Shown in pieces: positions 51,479-62,755 of a stretch of 64,000 bases of DNA. Each line of letters opens with the position of its first letter. Positions within the stretch are counted from its first letter, which is position 1. A program made the position numbers and the translations under genes. The DNA is taken from the NCBI GenBank assembly GCA_029207755.1, contig JARCOQ010000002.1, positions 11,981,156 through 12,045,155 of the forward strand, read 5' to 3'. The stretch comes from Chamaea fasciata. Lineage: Eukaryota; Chordata; Aves; Passeriformes; Sylviidae. The notes under the pieces are model-generated. The model ran no database searches. It saw only the letters and a program-made list of their open reading frames with translations, and was not told the origin of the DNA.

Positions 51479-53897
51479 GCCTGAACTGACAAAAAAACAA
51501 GTGGAAAGGAAATCAAAACACAAGACTGGGAACCCTTGAGGGGAAAAATATGCAGCACAGACCTTTCTGATATAAATAATCACATGAATTAAACTCAGCT
51601 AATTCACAACAATATGAAAAAGCATCAAGTAATTATTGAAACAGTAATAAAAGTACTAACAACATATTACTAAGAGTACAAACCAAATGAGCAACTGAAA
51701 AACATTCATAGGAAAGGCAGACAGTATGAGATAATAAAGAGCTTAATAACAAATGGTTGATAACGCCTTTCAAACCAACATACCCAAGCAAATCCACTCA
51801 CCATCTGGCCTCAGTGGGGTGTGAGGCATGGAATGATATCAAAATATGCTACGAAAAACCAAGTTTTTAATTCATTGTTTTGAGATGTTACCTAGAGCGT
51901 TTTCATAAGTGTTTTTTGGAATGGAACAGAGCTCATGTTCTTAAGAATTTGCAGTTTTGAACAAGTTTAAAGTTGTAGGAATCATACTATATTATGCAAA
52001 AAAATGATTTCATGGAGGAGTGCAGCAGCAAAAAACTTTCATTTGGTTCATTACGAAAACTAATCATGACAAGATTTTAGGAGAATGGAGACCTGAATCC
52101 AGGGTGGATTGATTGCCTTCAGACCTACACCTTATTAGATCCATATAGTTCTCAGGCAGGCATCACCCAGATCTGGAAAATGACCAGTACTAGTCCAGCT
52201 GGGGATAGATTAACAATGACTTAACAGGAAACCAAGAACACTTTGTGCTATTACAGGAACTTCAGGAAAAGCAACTACAAATTCATGCTAGTCTCATTAA
52301 AATATTTTCTTGACTAAATTTTCTTGTAGAAAACAGACTATTTCAATGATTTCTCATCTTTGAATTACCAATTTAATTATAAAAAGAAAATTTCATATGT
52401 GTCAATTTAGGTAGGGAAAAAAACTAAAATACGTCAACATCATTACACTTGAATTATCAAGATTATATATATTGACTGTATCTATGCAGTCTGTTTTCCA
52501 AATCTTCCTTCTGTTTTTCAAAAATAACCTCTATCTCATTTTTCACAGCTAGGTTCTGCTTTTAGTGCATATATTTGAATATCCAAATTATTTTTCAAAT
52601 GTCACATTAAAAATTTAGGTCTGAAATTTCTGTACTAAGAGACAACATACTTTCCTACAGTTTCCTAATAATTTTTCTCTAAAAAATAAACAAAAAAACC
52701 CCCCTATTGGTATTTTTTTTTTCTATTCATTAATGTACTTTATTTTTTTAAATGAAAGTTTACAGGAAACAAAATTGTCAGTTGTAAATCTAATAACGTA
52801 AAATATATCTATTTGGATACCAGGCTGTGGAATTCAGTGTACACGATTGTTTTGTGGGAAGAGGATTCCTGAAACCAATAGAAGAGGAATTATACCAAAA
52901 TAAAGGATATTGAACTCAGTGATCAATGGACAGCAATTCTGGTATAAGTTCCCCTAAACTATCCTGCAAACATTTTCAAGTGTCCTTATTAATCCATTGT
53001 TTCTGCCCAAGCATTTCAGGACGATATTGGACTATGGGAATTAATTGTCTGATGAAGTATAAGAGTTTTCTGTTCATAAAATAAAACCAAATGGACTTTC
53101 TGTTTCAGTCTATTAAAGTGCATCCTTAGAGGAAGGGAATATAAATGTATGTTCTTTATGTAAATTGCTTGCTTGTTTTCTTTTTTTGCTAGTAGTACCA
53201 CTGTTCCTTAAATGTAATCTGGGTTGTTTTCTGCCTTGAGAAAATTGCACTCGCTATATCAAAATTTTTCTTTGCTATCGTTCCCTGATCAACAAAATAA
53301 TAAAAATACACAAAGCAACCACACATAATAGCTTCAGCTGAGATAATGTAAAGTTTAACATTATTTTTTCTCATCTCAATGAAGAATTAGGACTTTTTTT
53401 ACAGCAGTTACAAGGCCATATATTATGAACCCACTGAGTGACACACAAAAAAAATCCATATACTTGCTTTTCCTATCTAGCCATGTAATGAATTACAGAT
53501 CCTGTAATTAAGGCCATCAGCTGGCTGATGTACCACATGGACAAATATGCCACCACAGGGAAGTGCCGTTTACAGGTGATTTGAGCCACAGCAGATCAAA
53601 CTGCAGTGAAAATCCTGAAAATGCAATTTCACATTATTTGGGTTAAAAGTTTTAAGGCAATTTTTTTTTAACCAATTCTGAAACAAAAGGATTTAGGTAA
53701 CTCTCAACATAAGGAAGAAGACACTTCCATTTTCCTTCATGGTTTAAACAAAAGCAAATCTAAGAAATACAGGAAATTCAGATTTCAATGAAGAGTAAGT
53801 GCAATCCAATGTCTACAGGAAAAAAAAAGTGCCTTCATCCTTCTTTTTTTACTTGAAAGCCATCTTAATGTGTTTCTCTAAGGAGGTGTGGTAGGTG

Positions 53898-53899
<2 letters not shown>

Positions 53900-53941
<42 letters not shown>

Positions 53942-53942
53942 A
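53900..53942. repeat. (AT)n microsatellite
   Basis: About 43 bases of alternating A and T with one TT phase slip at 53929-53930. It is self-complementary and can form a cruciform or hairpin. Confidence 0.95.
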
Positions 53943-55685
53943 CATGCCTTTGTCTTTCATTCCTTTTTAATTTCTGAAGTTATTGCTACTCTGTGTCACA
54001 CAGATCTGATGGAGAACACCATTCTCACAAATTTCATGGAAATAGGCTGCTGAAGAGAGCTAACCCTTCTATATTTCATGATTGAATAAAAGACAGTGCT
54101 ATGAGATTGTTTCTTTTTTTAGCATCACAGAACTTTCTGCAACACAGGAATTTTTCAACTGGGTAGGAGTTTACTGAGAACAGTCATAACATTTTTTTCC
54201 TACGTACATTTTCAGAAGGCTTGCCATAATTCAATCAAAAAGATAGTTAAGGACAAGATACAGGAAGAAATATTAAGAGACAGTAATACTTGTGGTGTGA
54301 GTTCATCTGATGTTAAAACTCACTATCCATTAAAAATATATGGCCTCAGCCTTTTAGGGAGTCCAGACAAAAATCCAAATTGTTCCTTTAAATTCCTCCA
54401 GAAATGAACTTCATCCCTCTCTGCAAGAATTGTTAAATAAAAATTATTAATTAACATAATTGATTTGATAATAATTTTAAAAAGTGCTCATCTTGTGATA
54501 TTCTAGTCATAATTGTCATAATAATCACTTGTTCTTCCTGCTTATAAAACCTTTTCTCCATTCTGTTTTATAAAATTCTTGTATCCACTCCTTCACATAG
54601 TTTATGAGCACATAATACAATTAATTTTGTGGCTAACATTCATGTGTAGCATGGTTTCCTAAAGTAGACTGAAAATAATTCAGAAGATCACTCTGATCAC
54701 TTCTTTCCTTGTTACCAGGTCAATTCATTCCACCCATGCTAGAGAAATGTCTGTCAGTTTCACACTGCTTGGAGTTCTAGAAGAAATGTTGTAGCCTAAG
54801 AAAAAAAAACCAACCCAACAAAGAAAAAATTTCCAAACACCCATCAAATTATGGAAGATATTCTTCCACTGATAAGTCTTAAACTGAGTTTTAATTTGCA
54901 GTATTTATATCCACCTACTGACAGCACTTCCTTTCCTTTGAAATCACAGTGGGAATGCAGCTGCAGGCAGTTACTTCTAGAAGTTAGTGTTTGGCTCCCC
55001 TTCTTCCACAACTATTAACCTTCTGCCTAAGATTCCTCCTAATGAGCTAGAAAAGCCTAACAGCATAAACAAAGGGATCTAGGGATGCTTTACTGGAGCA
55101 TACATTTATGGTATCTGACAGACATGATGTTTTTGTGGGATGGGTCCCTCCTGACAGTTAACAAGCAGCTGAATTAGGGTCCACATGGTCCCTGTCTTGT
55201 ACCTAGAAATAACTGTGCCTATCTTCTCTGTGCATCAGTGGTCAAAGTACAGTTTAGAAGTTTTTCAAACATTAAATAACATTAAAATTCAATGCTAAAC
55301 TTTTCTTAAATTGCTTTATTCCAGAAAATACATTTTTTTATTGTTTTGCTTAAAGTGTTCCCCGAGGAAAAAAACCCTAATTTCCTCATTTTTCACCAGA
55401 CTGTACAAGTATCTGGAGTATGTTGGTTGAAATCATCTCCAAGATGAGTAATCACAGGACTGATGATTATTTAATCCCTTTATTTTAATGAATCCAAACT
55501 AAATTTTATGACAATTTATGTCAACATTTTTACTAGCACATGAATCAAGAATTGACCTAGAGATTTTTTTTTTTTTTATTTGGTATGAGTGGGTAGTACA
55601 AGAATTCTCTAACAGTTGTACAAGGCCTGAAATACACAGAAAGAGCCATTTTTACTTGTCAAAAGAGCTTGACAAACCTTCTTCT

Positions 55686-55687
<2 letters not shown>

Positions 55688-55716
<29 letters not shown>
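55688..55716. repeat. Poly-T tract (T29)
   Basis: An uninterrupted run of 29 T preceded by cttcttc. Confidence 0.9.
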
Positions 55717-57748
55717 CTCTGAGAAAGTAGAATTTTTACAGAAAAATAACATTCTAGCACTTCTGTTTACCAGAAGTGGTCTCTGATGGGTCACTTACCT
55801 CATTTAGCCATAAGAGATAAGGACATCTTTTCTGACCTATTGCCCTATAATGAAATATATGTGTATAAAATGGTTTTAGGAATGGTTATAAGTGAAGAAA
55901 AGTTGAATTTACCTGTAATCCATGCTGAGCTCCAATGAAGTCAGATAGGATAACAAAATAAACTGAAAATGAAAACATGAATTACTTTAAATAATCTATG
56001 AAATTTGTAATAACTTCAAAAAATCTCACTTCAATATATTTTCAAATGTATTTCATTCTATATTGAAATACATTTTCCTAGATGACTGAAGTCTAGAAAG
56101 CTTGATGGATTAGATGCTAGAGTTGAGGAGGTGATCAGTTGGCCTTGATGATTGCCTGGCTGGAGTCACATTGTGTATTTGATGTCAGTCAATCCTTCCT
56201 AATGCAATGTGGTTTTGGTGTTACTTTGCAATTAACTTTAATTTGTATTAGAAGCAAGATGATTATTACATAAATTTGCGTTAGTGACTGACTTTTTTCC
56301 AGCGTCTGGCTGTGAAGACTTCAGGTCTCTGATTTTGTCCATGCATATCTGTTGAATCTCCATCATCTTATATTTTTGCAAATTCATGACCTTTATACTT
56401 TCTACATATATTTTTTAATACTTTCTTTCTCGAAGAAACTTCTGTTCTGACAATATATTTTGTTCTTCTGCTCTACTGATGTGTATCTTTTCAGCTGGGC
56501 AATTCTTTATTTGTGAAATAATGAGTTAGTCCTGTTACATTTTCCATGGTAGGATAAAGCTACACAATGTATTATTGACAACACTCATAAGCCTACTTGT
56601 AAAAAAAGAAGACAAAAAATGTCATGAGACAAGAATGAGCACTTGAAATTTAAAGATAAGGGTGCAAAAAGAAAGAAAATGAAAGGAATGATAATAGAAA
56701 TCAGTGGTCTGAGGATAGAGATGAACACATTTGAATGCTGATGGGGTTTCATGCTCACACAATCCACTTGTTGAGACTATTTGATTTGTAGTGGACTTTA
56801 CTGTAGTACAAGAGCTTTCTATTTCTGTATTTTTCTATCCCTACAGTTTAAATGTTATTTTTCTCATTCTTTTCAGCCTTTAGATGTGTTCTTCTGGATG
56901 CATTTTATTTAGCTACTTTAAATTCCCAGTAAATATTCTGAATTATTTATTTTCTAGAATACATAACTTATTAGTTGTTACATTTACATTACCAATAAGA
57001 TTTTCATTTTTCAGATATACAATTGTCATAAACAATATTGAGAGTAATGAAACTTCTACAGGAAGCAAACATTTCATATGAAAGAATAGTTTTTGCTTAA
57101 TAGTACAAAATAGGGAGAAAATAGTTTAGATGCATATAAAAAAACCTCTGAACTATACAGGAAAAGTCATTACTCAATTTTTTATGTGTAGAATTTGATA
57201 TTTATGTGGAAAGTTCCTGAAGATTTGTACATGCAAAAAGTCCATAGTTTTGATTTGTTCTCTAATGCAATATTGAAAAAGACACCCTGCTGAAATATGT
57301 CAGTCAGTGTAAGAAAAATACTAAGCCTTGATTTTCCTTCTGAGAGAACTGTGAGGTTGACTGTAATTCTATTCATGGCCATCCACTTTTTTGCTGACAA
57401 ATGAAGGTAAGAAATTGACAGTCTAAATCTCATGAGAAAAAAAGGAAAAAAAATCCTACATTTACTCATCCTTCAGTGGGGAAATAACTGCATTTTAAAT
57501 ATCTGTGTTTTGTAATCATATTATGCAGATATGTTTCTTCTCTCTCTCCCACCATACCACAATTTTACACAAGCCCAAACCAGAAGATGAAATTATTCCA
57601 ATTTTAAGACAAACAAACAAGCCTCCAAATCCACAAAATGTACTAAGTTTAAATGTCTAAGAATCTCAAAAATGCTAGTTGATAGAAGCACAATTGCTTC
57701 TGAGAGCTGAAAAATGCGCTTTGAAAGCTCTTACATCAAATTTCTTTG

Positions 57749-57750
<2 letters not shown>

Positions 57751-57785
<35 letters not shown>
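57751..57785. repeat. (CA)n microsatellite
   Basis: About 17.5 perfect AC units, followed by an A/C-rich low-complexity stretch to about 57845. Confidence 0.95.
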
Positions 57786-57790
<5 letters not shown>

Positions 57791-59622
57791 AAAAGAAAAA
57801 ACCAAAAAACCCAAAAAAACACTTCAAAAAACCCCAAACCAAGTCAAACTATGTGAGTGATACAGTGTTCCTGGATTCAAATCAATACCATGGCTCTATG
57901 AATAATATCAAAGAATATCAAATACATTGAAGAAAATGTGCCTGTTCAGTAATGTGTGTAGTATTCCAACAGCCACAGAACAAAATCAGTAAATTATGAA
58001 ATACAGTAAATTTAAGTCTTGACCTGAAAGATTTATGATTCAAAATATCAGTCATTTACCCAGTAACATACAAATAGAAATGCACATATAAATATTTATA
58101 CATACAGGTGCTCATGCCACTCTCTAGATTTACACAGGTAGTGAAGAAACAGGAATGGCTTTGAGAGTACACATTAAATACTTCAGTAAGTCCCATAATG
58201 AATACTGGATTATTCCCTTTGTACCAGCACTGGAATCTTTATTTTAACCTTTATTTTAATTATCCTATGACACAGGAGGATGCTGTGCCATGGAAAGTTC
58301 AACAATGTCATATTTTAGGCAGTTTCAGCAATATCTGTCTAGGAGACAACAGCGTTACAAAAGCTAAACTGAGTAAACAGACTGTGTCTTCCGAGTGCTG
58401 CTTGCTTTCCAAAGTGTGGGAGGAGATCCAATGTAGTTCATCTTACAGGAGCTGTAAGAGAAGGCTTCCTTCCAGTACCTGTTTTCCAAGACAGCTACAA
58501 CAGGTACTCACAGTTACAAGGACACCAGAGCTGTGTTTATTCACACTATCTATTAAATGTGACAAGCATGACAATGGAAACTCCCGGTTTCTTCTCTCTC
58601 AAGTGCAGGTCCCTTACAGAAAAGTAATCAGAACTCCACCTTAAGTGGCTTTTACCAGGAAAATATTGAGACTCACTGCAATAGCAATTATAAAAATTGT
58701 GATTATTTAAGAGTATACATGCTACAATCATTACAAAGTAAATGCATGTGCAGCCAAGTCTCCTCATAGATCCATTTGACAAGACAGGTGTGAGTACAAC
58801 CTGTGTACTGATTTACCTTTTGAGACAAGAAGAAGTGGCATGTGCTTGCCTGGTTTTGTATTTCATCATATTTCTCCCATGCATTTCTTCACCTTCAAAA
58901 CAAATTTTGATTTTTGATAAAAAAACCCCTAGAATTATGCCCACTCCATATTTGTAAGAGGTGAGATAAGGGCGATAGGAGGAATTATTGTTTATAAGGA
59001 ATGGAAACCATTTTCTTTCCACTGTTATCACAACTCCTTTCCTGTGTGCCCTGTGATCAGTCTCATAACCATCACAGCAAGCTTGGCACTGATTTTCCTT
59101 TTTGCTTAGTTTTCAGTCACTAATTCTGTGATTAAGCCTTTATGTATTCAAATAGTTCCTTGCCAATTCACCATTGCCTGTCACTTTCCTATTTAAAGTC
59201 TGTCTCAGCTGCTTCTCGGTGCTTTCTCTTAATTTTCCTACACTGATATTTCTTCTTTGATCAGCTTTCAAGAAAAGCAGATTTTCCATGATTCTCTGGT
59301 TTTTTTTCTTTTTTTTTTTCTTTCTTTTCAAAAACATTTCTGAGAAGCCTATGGCAATGTTAGGTAATGTCTCAACTTACCTGCAAGAAGGATTAAGGCT
59401 TCAAATACACACTATGTCAATGTTAAAAGCAGTGTAGCTCTCAAGCCTTATACAAGTTTGAGTCTCCCAGGAGCAGTATTTTCTCTTGTTCTTGCAAAGA
59501 ATCGGAGAGTCATGAGAAGAAGAAAAACATATCAGTGGAAAGAGCTTCTGACTATTATTTCTTTACAGTTGCTTTGTAAAGAACTCAGGGCTCAGGGTGT
59601 GTTCAAACCTCTTTTTTTATAT

Positions 59623-60848
59623 TGTGGTGGGTCGACTTTGGGTGTGTGCAAGTGCTCTATTCCTAGATCTCCTTCTCCAGGGGGATCTATATAATATCCC
59701 TTTCCTCAGCAAGACAGGGCCTGGGGAGACAGTAAATAGAAAAAAAAAAATCTCTGGGTCAAGATAAAGGCAGTTTAATAAAGCAAAGCAAAGATTATGG
59801 GTGCAGAAGCAAAAGAAAAAAAGATTTTATTTCTCTACGTCCCATCAACAGCCAATGTCTGACACTTCCCGGGAAAGAGGGCTTACAGTACATGCAGTGG
59901 TTGCCTCAGAAGAAAAATGCCATAAAAATCAAGTTCCTCCCAACCTCTGCCTTAGCTTTCATTCCTGAGCGGATACTGTATGGAATGGGATTTCCCTTTT
60001 GTCTTCCTGGGTCAACTGTCCTGGCTGTGATAATGTTGGGGGTTAGGTTTGTTCCTTCTTTCTCTAAAGAATTTTTTCCCCATAAGTTACCAAGGAGACC
60101 AAGTGTTGGATACTTGAGAATACTTAATCGAAACAAAGAGGTGGACAAAGTTGGAAGGGGGAGACAATGCAGGTAAAAGACAGCTTGAGGCAGCTGAGGG
60201 CTCTTCTTTTTCCAGCATTCGGCATTCGGGGAGAGAATGGCTGTTGCTGGCTGGAAGAGTTTCACTGTGGCCAAAAGGATCCAGTCCTAGGAAATCTATT
60301 ATCACCGGTTCGGCCTGAATCCTGAGTTTTCTCTGCCACCTCCGGGAGCTGGGCCGGCCCTGCCTCGCCTTCGGCTTCTTCGGCGCTGCTCCTCTTGTTA
60401 CAGTGTGACCCTGCACCCCCTGCGCTGCCGGGACATCCTGCCCCTGCCTGCCGGGACACCCTGCCATCCCAGCTACCAGCCCGGGACTTTTCCACTGTTT
60501 CAGCTTGGCGCTCTGAGAATCCTGCAGAGACACCAAAACCAAACTGCCCTGGGTTTTGTGAAACAAAGCCCTCAAGGTTCTTAGTACTGTTTTCGTTTGT
60601 TATTAATGCTGTAGTTGTTTAGCGGGTTTTTTTTTGTGTGTGTGTTTGTTTGCTTTGTAATACATACTAGTAAAGAACTGCTATTCCTATTTCCCAAATC
60701 TTTGCCTAAGAGCCTCTGAATGTAAATTTATAATTGAAAAAGAAAAAAAAAAGGGTGGAGGGGGGAGTTTACACTCTCCATTCCAAAGAGAACTCCAGTT
60801 GTTTTTTTTTTATTACCTGGCAGATACCTGTCTTCCCAAACCAAGACA
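59623..60848 (+). repeat. 5' LTR of the ERV-L-like provirus
   Basis: It starts tgtggtgggtcgact and ends accaagaca, five bases before the primer binding site, giving TG...CA ends and a length of about 1226 bp. The left part is AT-rich (U3), the part at 60290-60520 is GC- and CpG-rich, and the right end is AT-rich again. A TATA-like string (tctatataatat, 59686-59697) lies close to the left end and is poorly placed to be the promoter. A variant polyadenylation signal AGTAAA occurs at 60669-60674. U3/R/U5 borders cannot be fixed from one LTR. The minus-strand 162-codon frame at 60087-60575 lies inside the LTR and is not a gene. Confidence 0.85.
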
Positions 60849-60853
60849 AATTT

Positions 60854-60872
60854 TGGCGCCCAAGTATGGGGC
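60854..60872 (+). promoter_or_regulatory. Retroviral primer binding site, tRNA-Lys type
   Basis: tggcgcccaagtatggggc follows the LTR end. Its first ten bases and last six match the tRNA-Lys(1,2)-type primer binding site used by foamy viruses and betaretroviruses. The middle differs, with three bases in place of two. It marks the start of minus-strand DNA synthesis and confirms both the LTR border and the plus orientation. Confidence 0.85.
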
Positions 60873-61054
60873 TTGAGGGCACTGAGAAAAGAAAAGGGAA
60901 GAGAAATAGCAGTTCTTAACTAACCTAGTACTTTCTTTTGTGTGCGTTGGATATAAAAACCTCATTAGGCAGCATCATGTAGTCTAACTTAGCCTGGTTT
61001 GGATGGCATGTGGTTGTGGCTGTATTCCTTCCATTTGCAGGCCCTTATCTAAAC
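60873..61054 (+). other. Retroviral leader (5' untranslated region)
   Basis: Lies between the primer binding site and the first in-frame gag ATG. It contains three upstream ATGs (60976, 61003, 61008), each followed by a short frame. A strong-looking splice acceptor, ccttccatttgcag, ends at 61040, just before gag. The gag frame itself is open from 60983 without an ATG until 61055. No packaging structure can be asserted from sequence alone. Confidence 0.6.
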
Positions 61055-61882
61055 ATGGGCCCTATAACTAAGGCGACTGTGACTGTCATCCAGTTTATTT
61101 TATGGCTTAATAAGGTGAAGAACTCATGGATTTTTAATTTTCTCTGGAAGGCAGGCACATGGATTCAAGGCTATCATACACTAACTGTGTGGTTTTGGAG
61201 TTACTTTAACAATGGTACCTACTGTGAGGAAATGACACTGAGGGATTTTTTTTCCCAACCCTTTACCCACCTCTTTGGGTCTGCCCCACCAGTTTTTGAA
61301 GGGTTTAAATCCTCTCTGAATGCTAATGATATCATACAATGGCTGGTGCTGCTAATAGGCGTATTCTATTTAGCATTCAGAGATAAGGGAAGATTGACCT
61401 GGATAACCACCCTGATACCTACCCCACAGAATAGGGATGATACCCCAGAGCCTGACTCTGCCCCACAGCCTGCCTCAGAAAAAACCCACCCGGATTGGGT
61501 TGAGGTTCTGGTAAAAGAGATGGGCCAGATGCTGCGGGAGTACATTTCCCCAGCTCATGAAAAACCCTCCCCCTGCCCCGACAAGGCAGAGAGTGACGGT
61601 GCAGCAGTGGAACCCACAGATGTTACAACTGTCCAGGTTCGAGCTGAACCACAAGGGCAGCCACAGCCAGCAGCAGTCACCCCTGTGGAAACAAGGAAGT
61701 CTAAAGTGAAATCGTCAGATCCTGGTATTAAGGATAAGAAAGGAGGGCCCTCGCAATCCACAGAAGAGCCACAGGTTGAGATCATCACTGAGTCCCTGAC
61801 ATATGAAAGTCTACGTAATCTGCAAAAAGATATTGTACGACGAAGACATGAGGCTTATACAGTCTGGCTACTTCAAGTCTAA
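61055..61882 (+). pseudogene. gag: gag, N-terminal part (ends at TAA)
   Basis: Structural polyprotein, 275 codons from the first in-frame ATG. Residues 1-75 are rich in Trp, Phe and Ile. Residues about 93-108 form a hydrophobic segment long enough to span a membrane (IIQWLVLLIGVFYLAF). Residues 123-215 are proline-, Glu- and Gln-rich. The C-terminal part is basic then helical (YESLRNLQKDIVRRR, about 250-264). The second residue is Gly, but the following residues are a poor myristoylation site. The frame ends at TAA 61880-61882 and continues in the same phase at 61889, so the simplest reading is one gag broken by a nonsense codon. The alternative is two natural ORFs, for example a membrane-associated leader protein plus Gag. 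A GTG at 61010 would add 15 residues but is unlikely in a eukaryote. Identification rests on position and on the capsid-like part that follows. Confidence 0.75.
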
Positions 61883-61888
61883 GACCTT

Positions 61889-62755
61889 ATGGGTACAAGC
61901 ATACAACTGAATAGTGCTGAAGCAAGGAATTTGGGACCCTTGACCCAGGACTCAGGTATAAATCAGGTATTTGTAAGAGAGCAAAGGCGCCCTTCCCTTT
62001 GGGAACAACTTCTAATGAGTGTGAGAGAGAGATTTGTCCACAGAGACAGAATGCAAGAGCACAGCAATAAAATGCGATGGAAGACCCTTGAAAAAGGAAT
62101 CCAACATTTGAGAGAAGTGGCAGTATTGGAAGTACTTTTTGGGAGGACCGGACAGCATGATAATGACCCCGGCAAGGTTAAATGCACAGGGCACATGTTG
62201 TGGAATCTGGCAACTCACGGACCATCTCAACATGCCACATTCATCGCAACAATTAATGCCGAGGATAACCGAGAGACAGTGGGTTCTGTTGCCAACAAGC
62301 TCAGAAATTATGAAAGTATGATCAGTGACCCAGTGCGGGCTCATGTCTCTGCAGTGGTGAAAGAACTCAAAGTGGAGATGAGAGAAATGAGAGAGAAGAT
62401 GAGAAAGAACAGTTCCCATGTAGCACCAGTGCGAGTCACAGGCCCCAGAATCAGAGCCCAACATGCCCCAGCGAGAGAGAGAGGGTACACCCCTCGAGCT
62501 GACCTGTGGTTTTATCTGCGGGACCATGGGGAGGACATGAGAGTGTGGCATAGGAAACCCACTTCTGTCCTGGCAGCATGGGTTCATGAACTCAAGGAGA
62601 GAAACACTAAGAGAAAGAGTTCCACTAGAATGAAGGTAGCCTCAGTCTCCCATGAGCAAGCTGCCAGGTATTGCGGAGGTGGGAATGCTGTGTCAGATTC
62701 CCTCGAAGGAACCTCTACCATGTATGTCAAAGAAGAGAATAATAACCAGTGCTAG
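61889..62755 (+). pseudogene. gag: gag, capsid-containing C-terminal part
   Basis: 288 codons in the same phase as the upstream gag segment, after only two intervening codons. Mostly helical sequence with LWEQLLMSVRERF (37-49), MLWNLATHGPSQHATF (103-118) and NYESMISDPVRAHVSAVV (140-157), which I recognise as capsid-type sequence of bird ERV-L elements. A charged coiled-coil-like stretch follows (158-173), then YTPRADLWFYLRDHGEDMR (200-218). No Cys-X2-Cys-X4-His-X4-Cys zinc knuckle is present. The only Cys near the C terminus are isolated (residues 262 and 288). A basic stretch around 236-248 may serve for nucleic-acid binding. It ends at TAG 62753-62755, after which the same frame runs into protease. 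The antisense 191-codon frame is a shadow. Confidence 0.85.

Larger units (their letters stand above)
51280..59622. other. Unique AT-rich non-coding sequence
   Basis: No host gene supported. Simple repeats: (GTTTT)n at 51453-51478, (AT)n at 53900-53942, T29 at 55688-55716, (CA)n at 57751-57785 followed by an A/C-rich tract to about 57845. The 148-codon plus-strand frame at 58198-58644 is the longest that is not low-complexity or repeat. I recognise no domain in it and do not call it a gene. A block at about 53495-53600 may be constrained. Confidence 0.5.

Noticed and set aside
59686..59697. TATA-like tctatataatat as the proviral promoter
   Set aside because: Only about 65 bases from the LTR start, which would leave almost no U3. 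More likely coincidental.
60087..60575. 162-codon minus-strand open frame
   Set aside because: It lies wholly inside the GC-rich part of the proviral LTR. No domain is recognisable, and LTRs do not normally code.
61010..61054. GTG at 61010 as the gag start
   Set aside because: Non-ATG initiation is unlikely here. The first in-frame ATG is at 61055.
62012..62587. 191-codon minus-strand open frame
   Set aside because: Antisense shadow of the gag capsid region.
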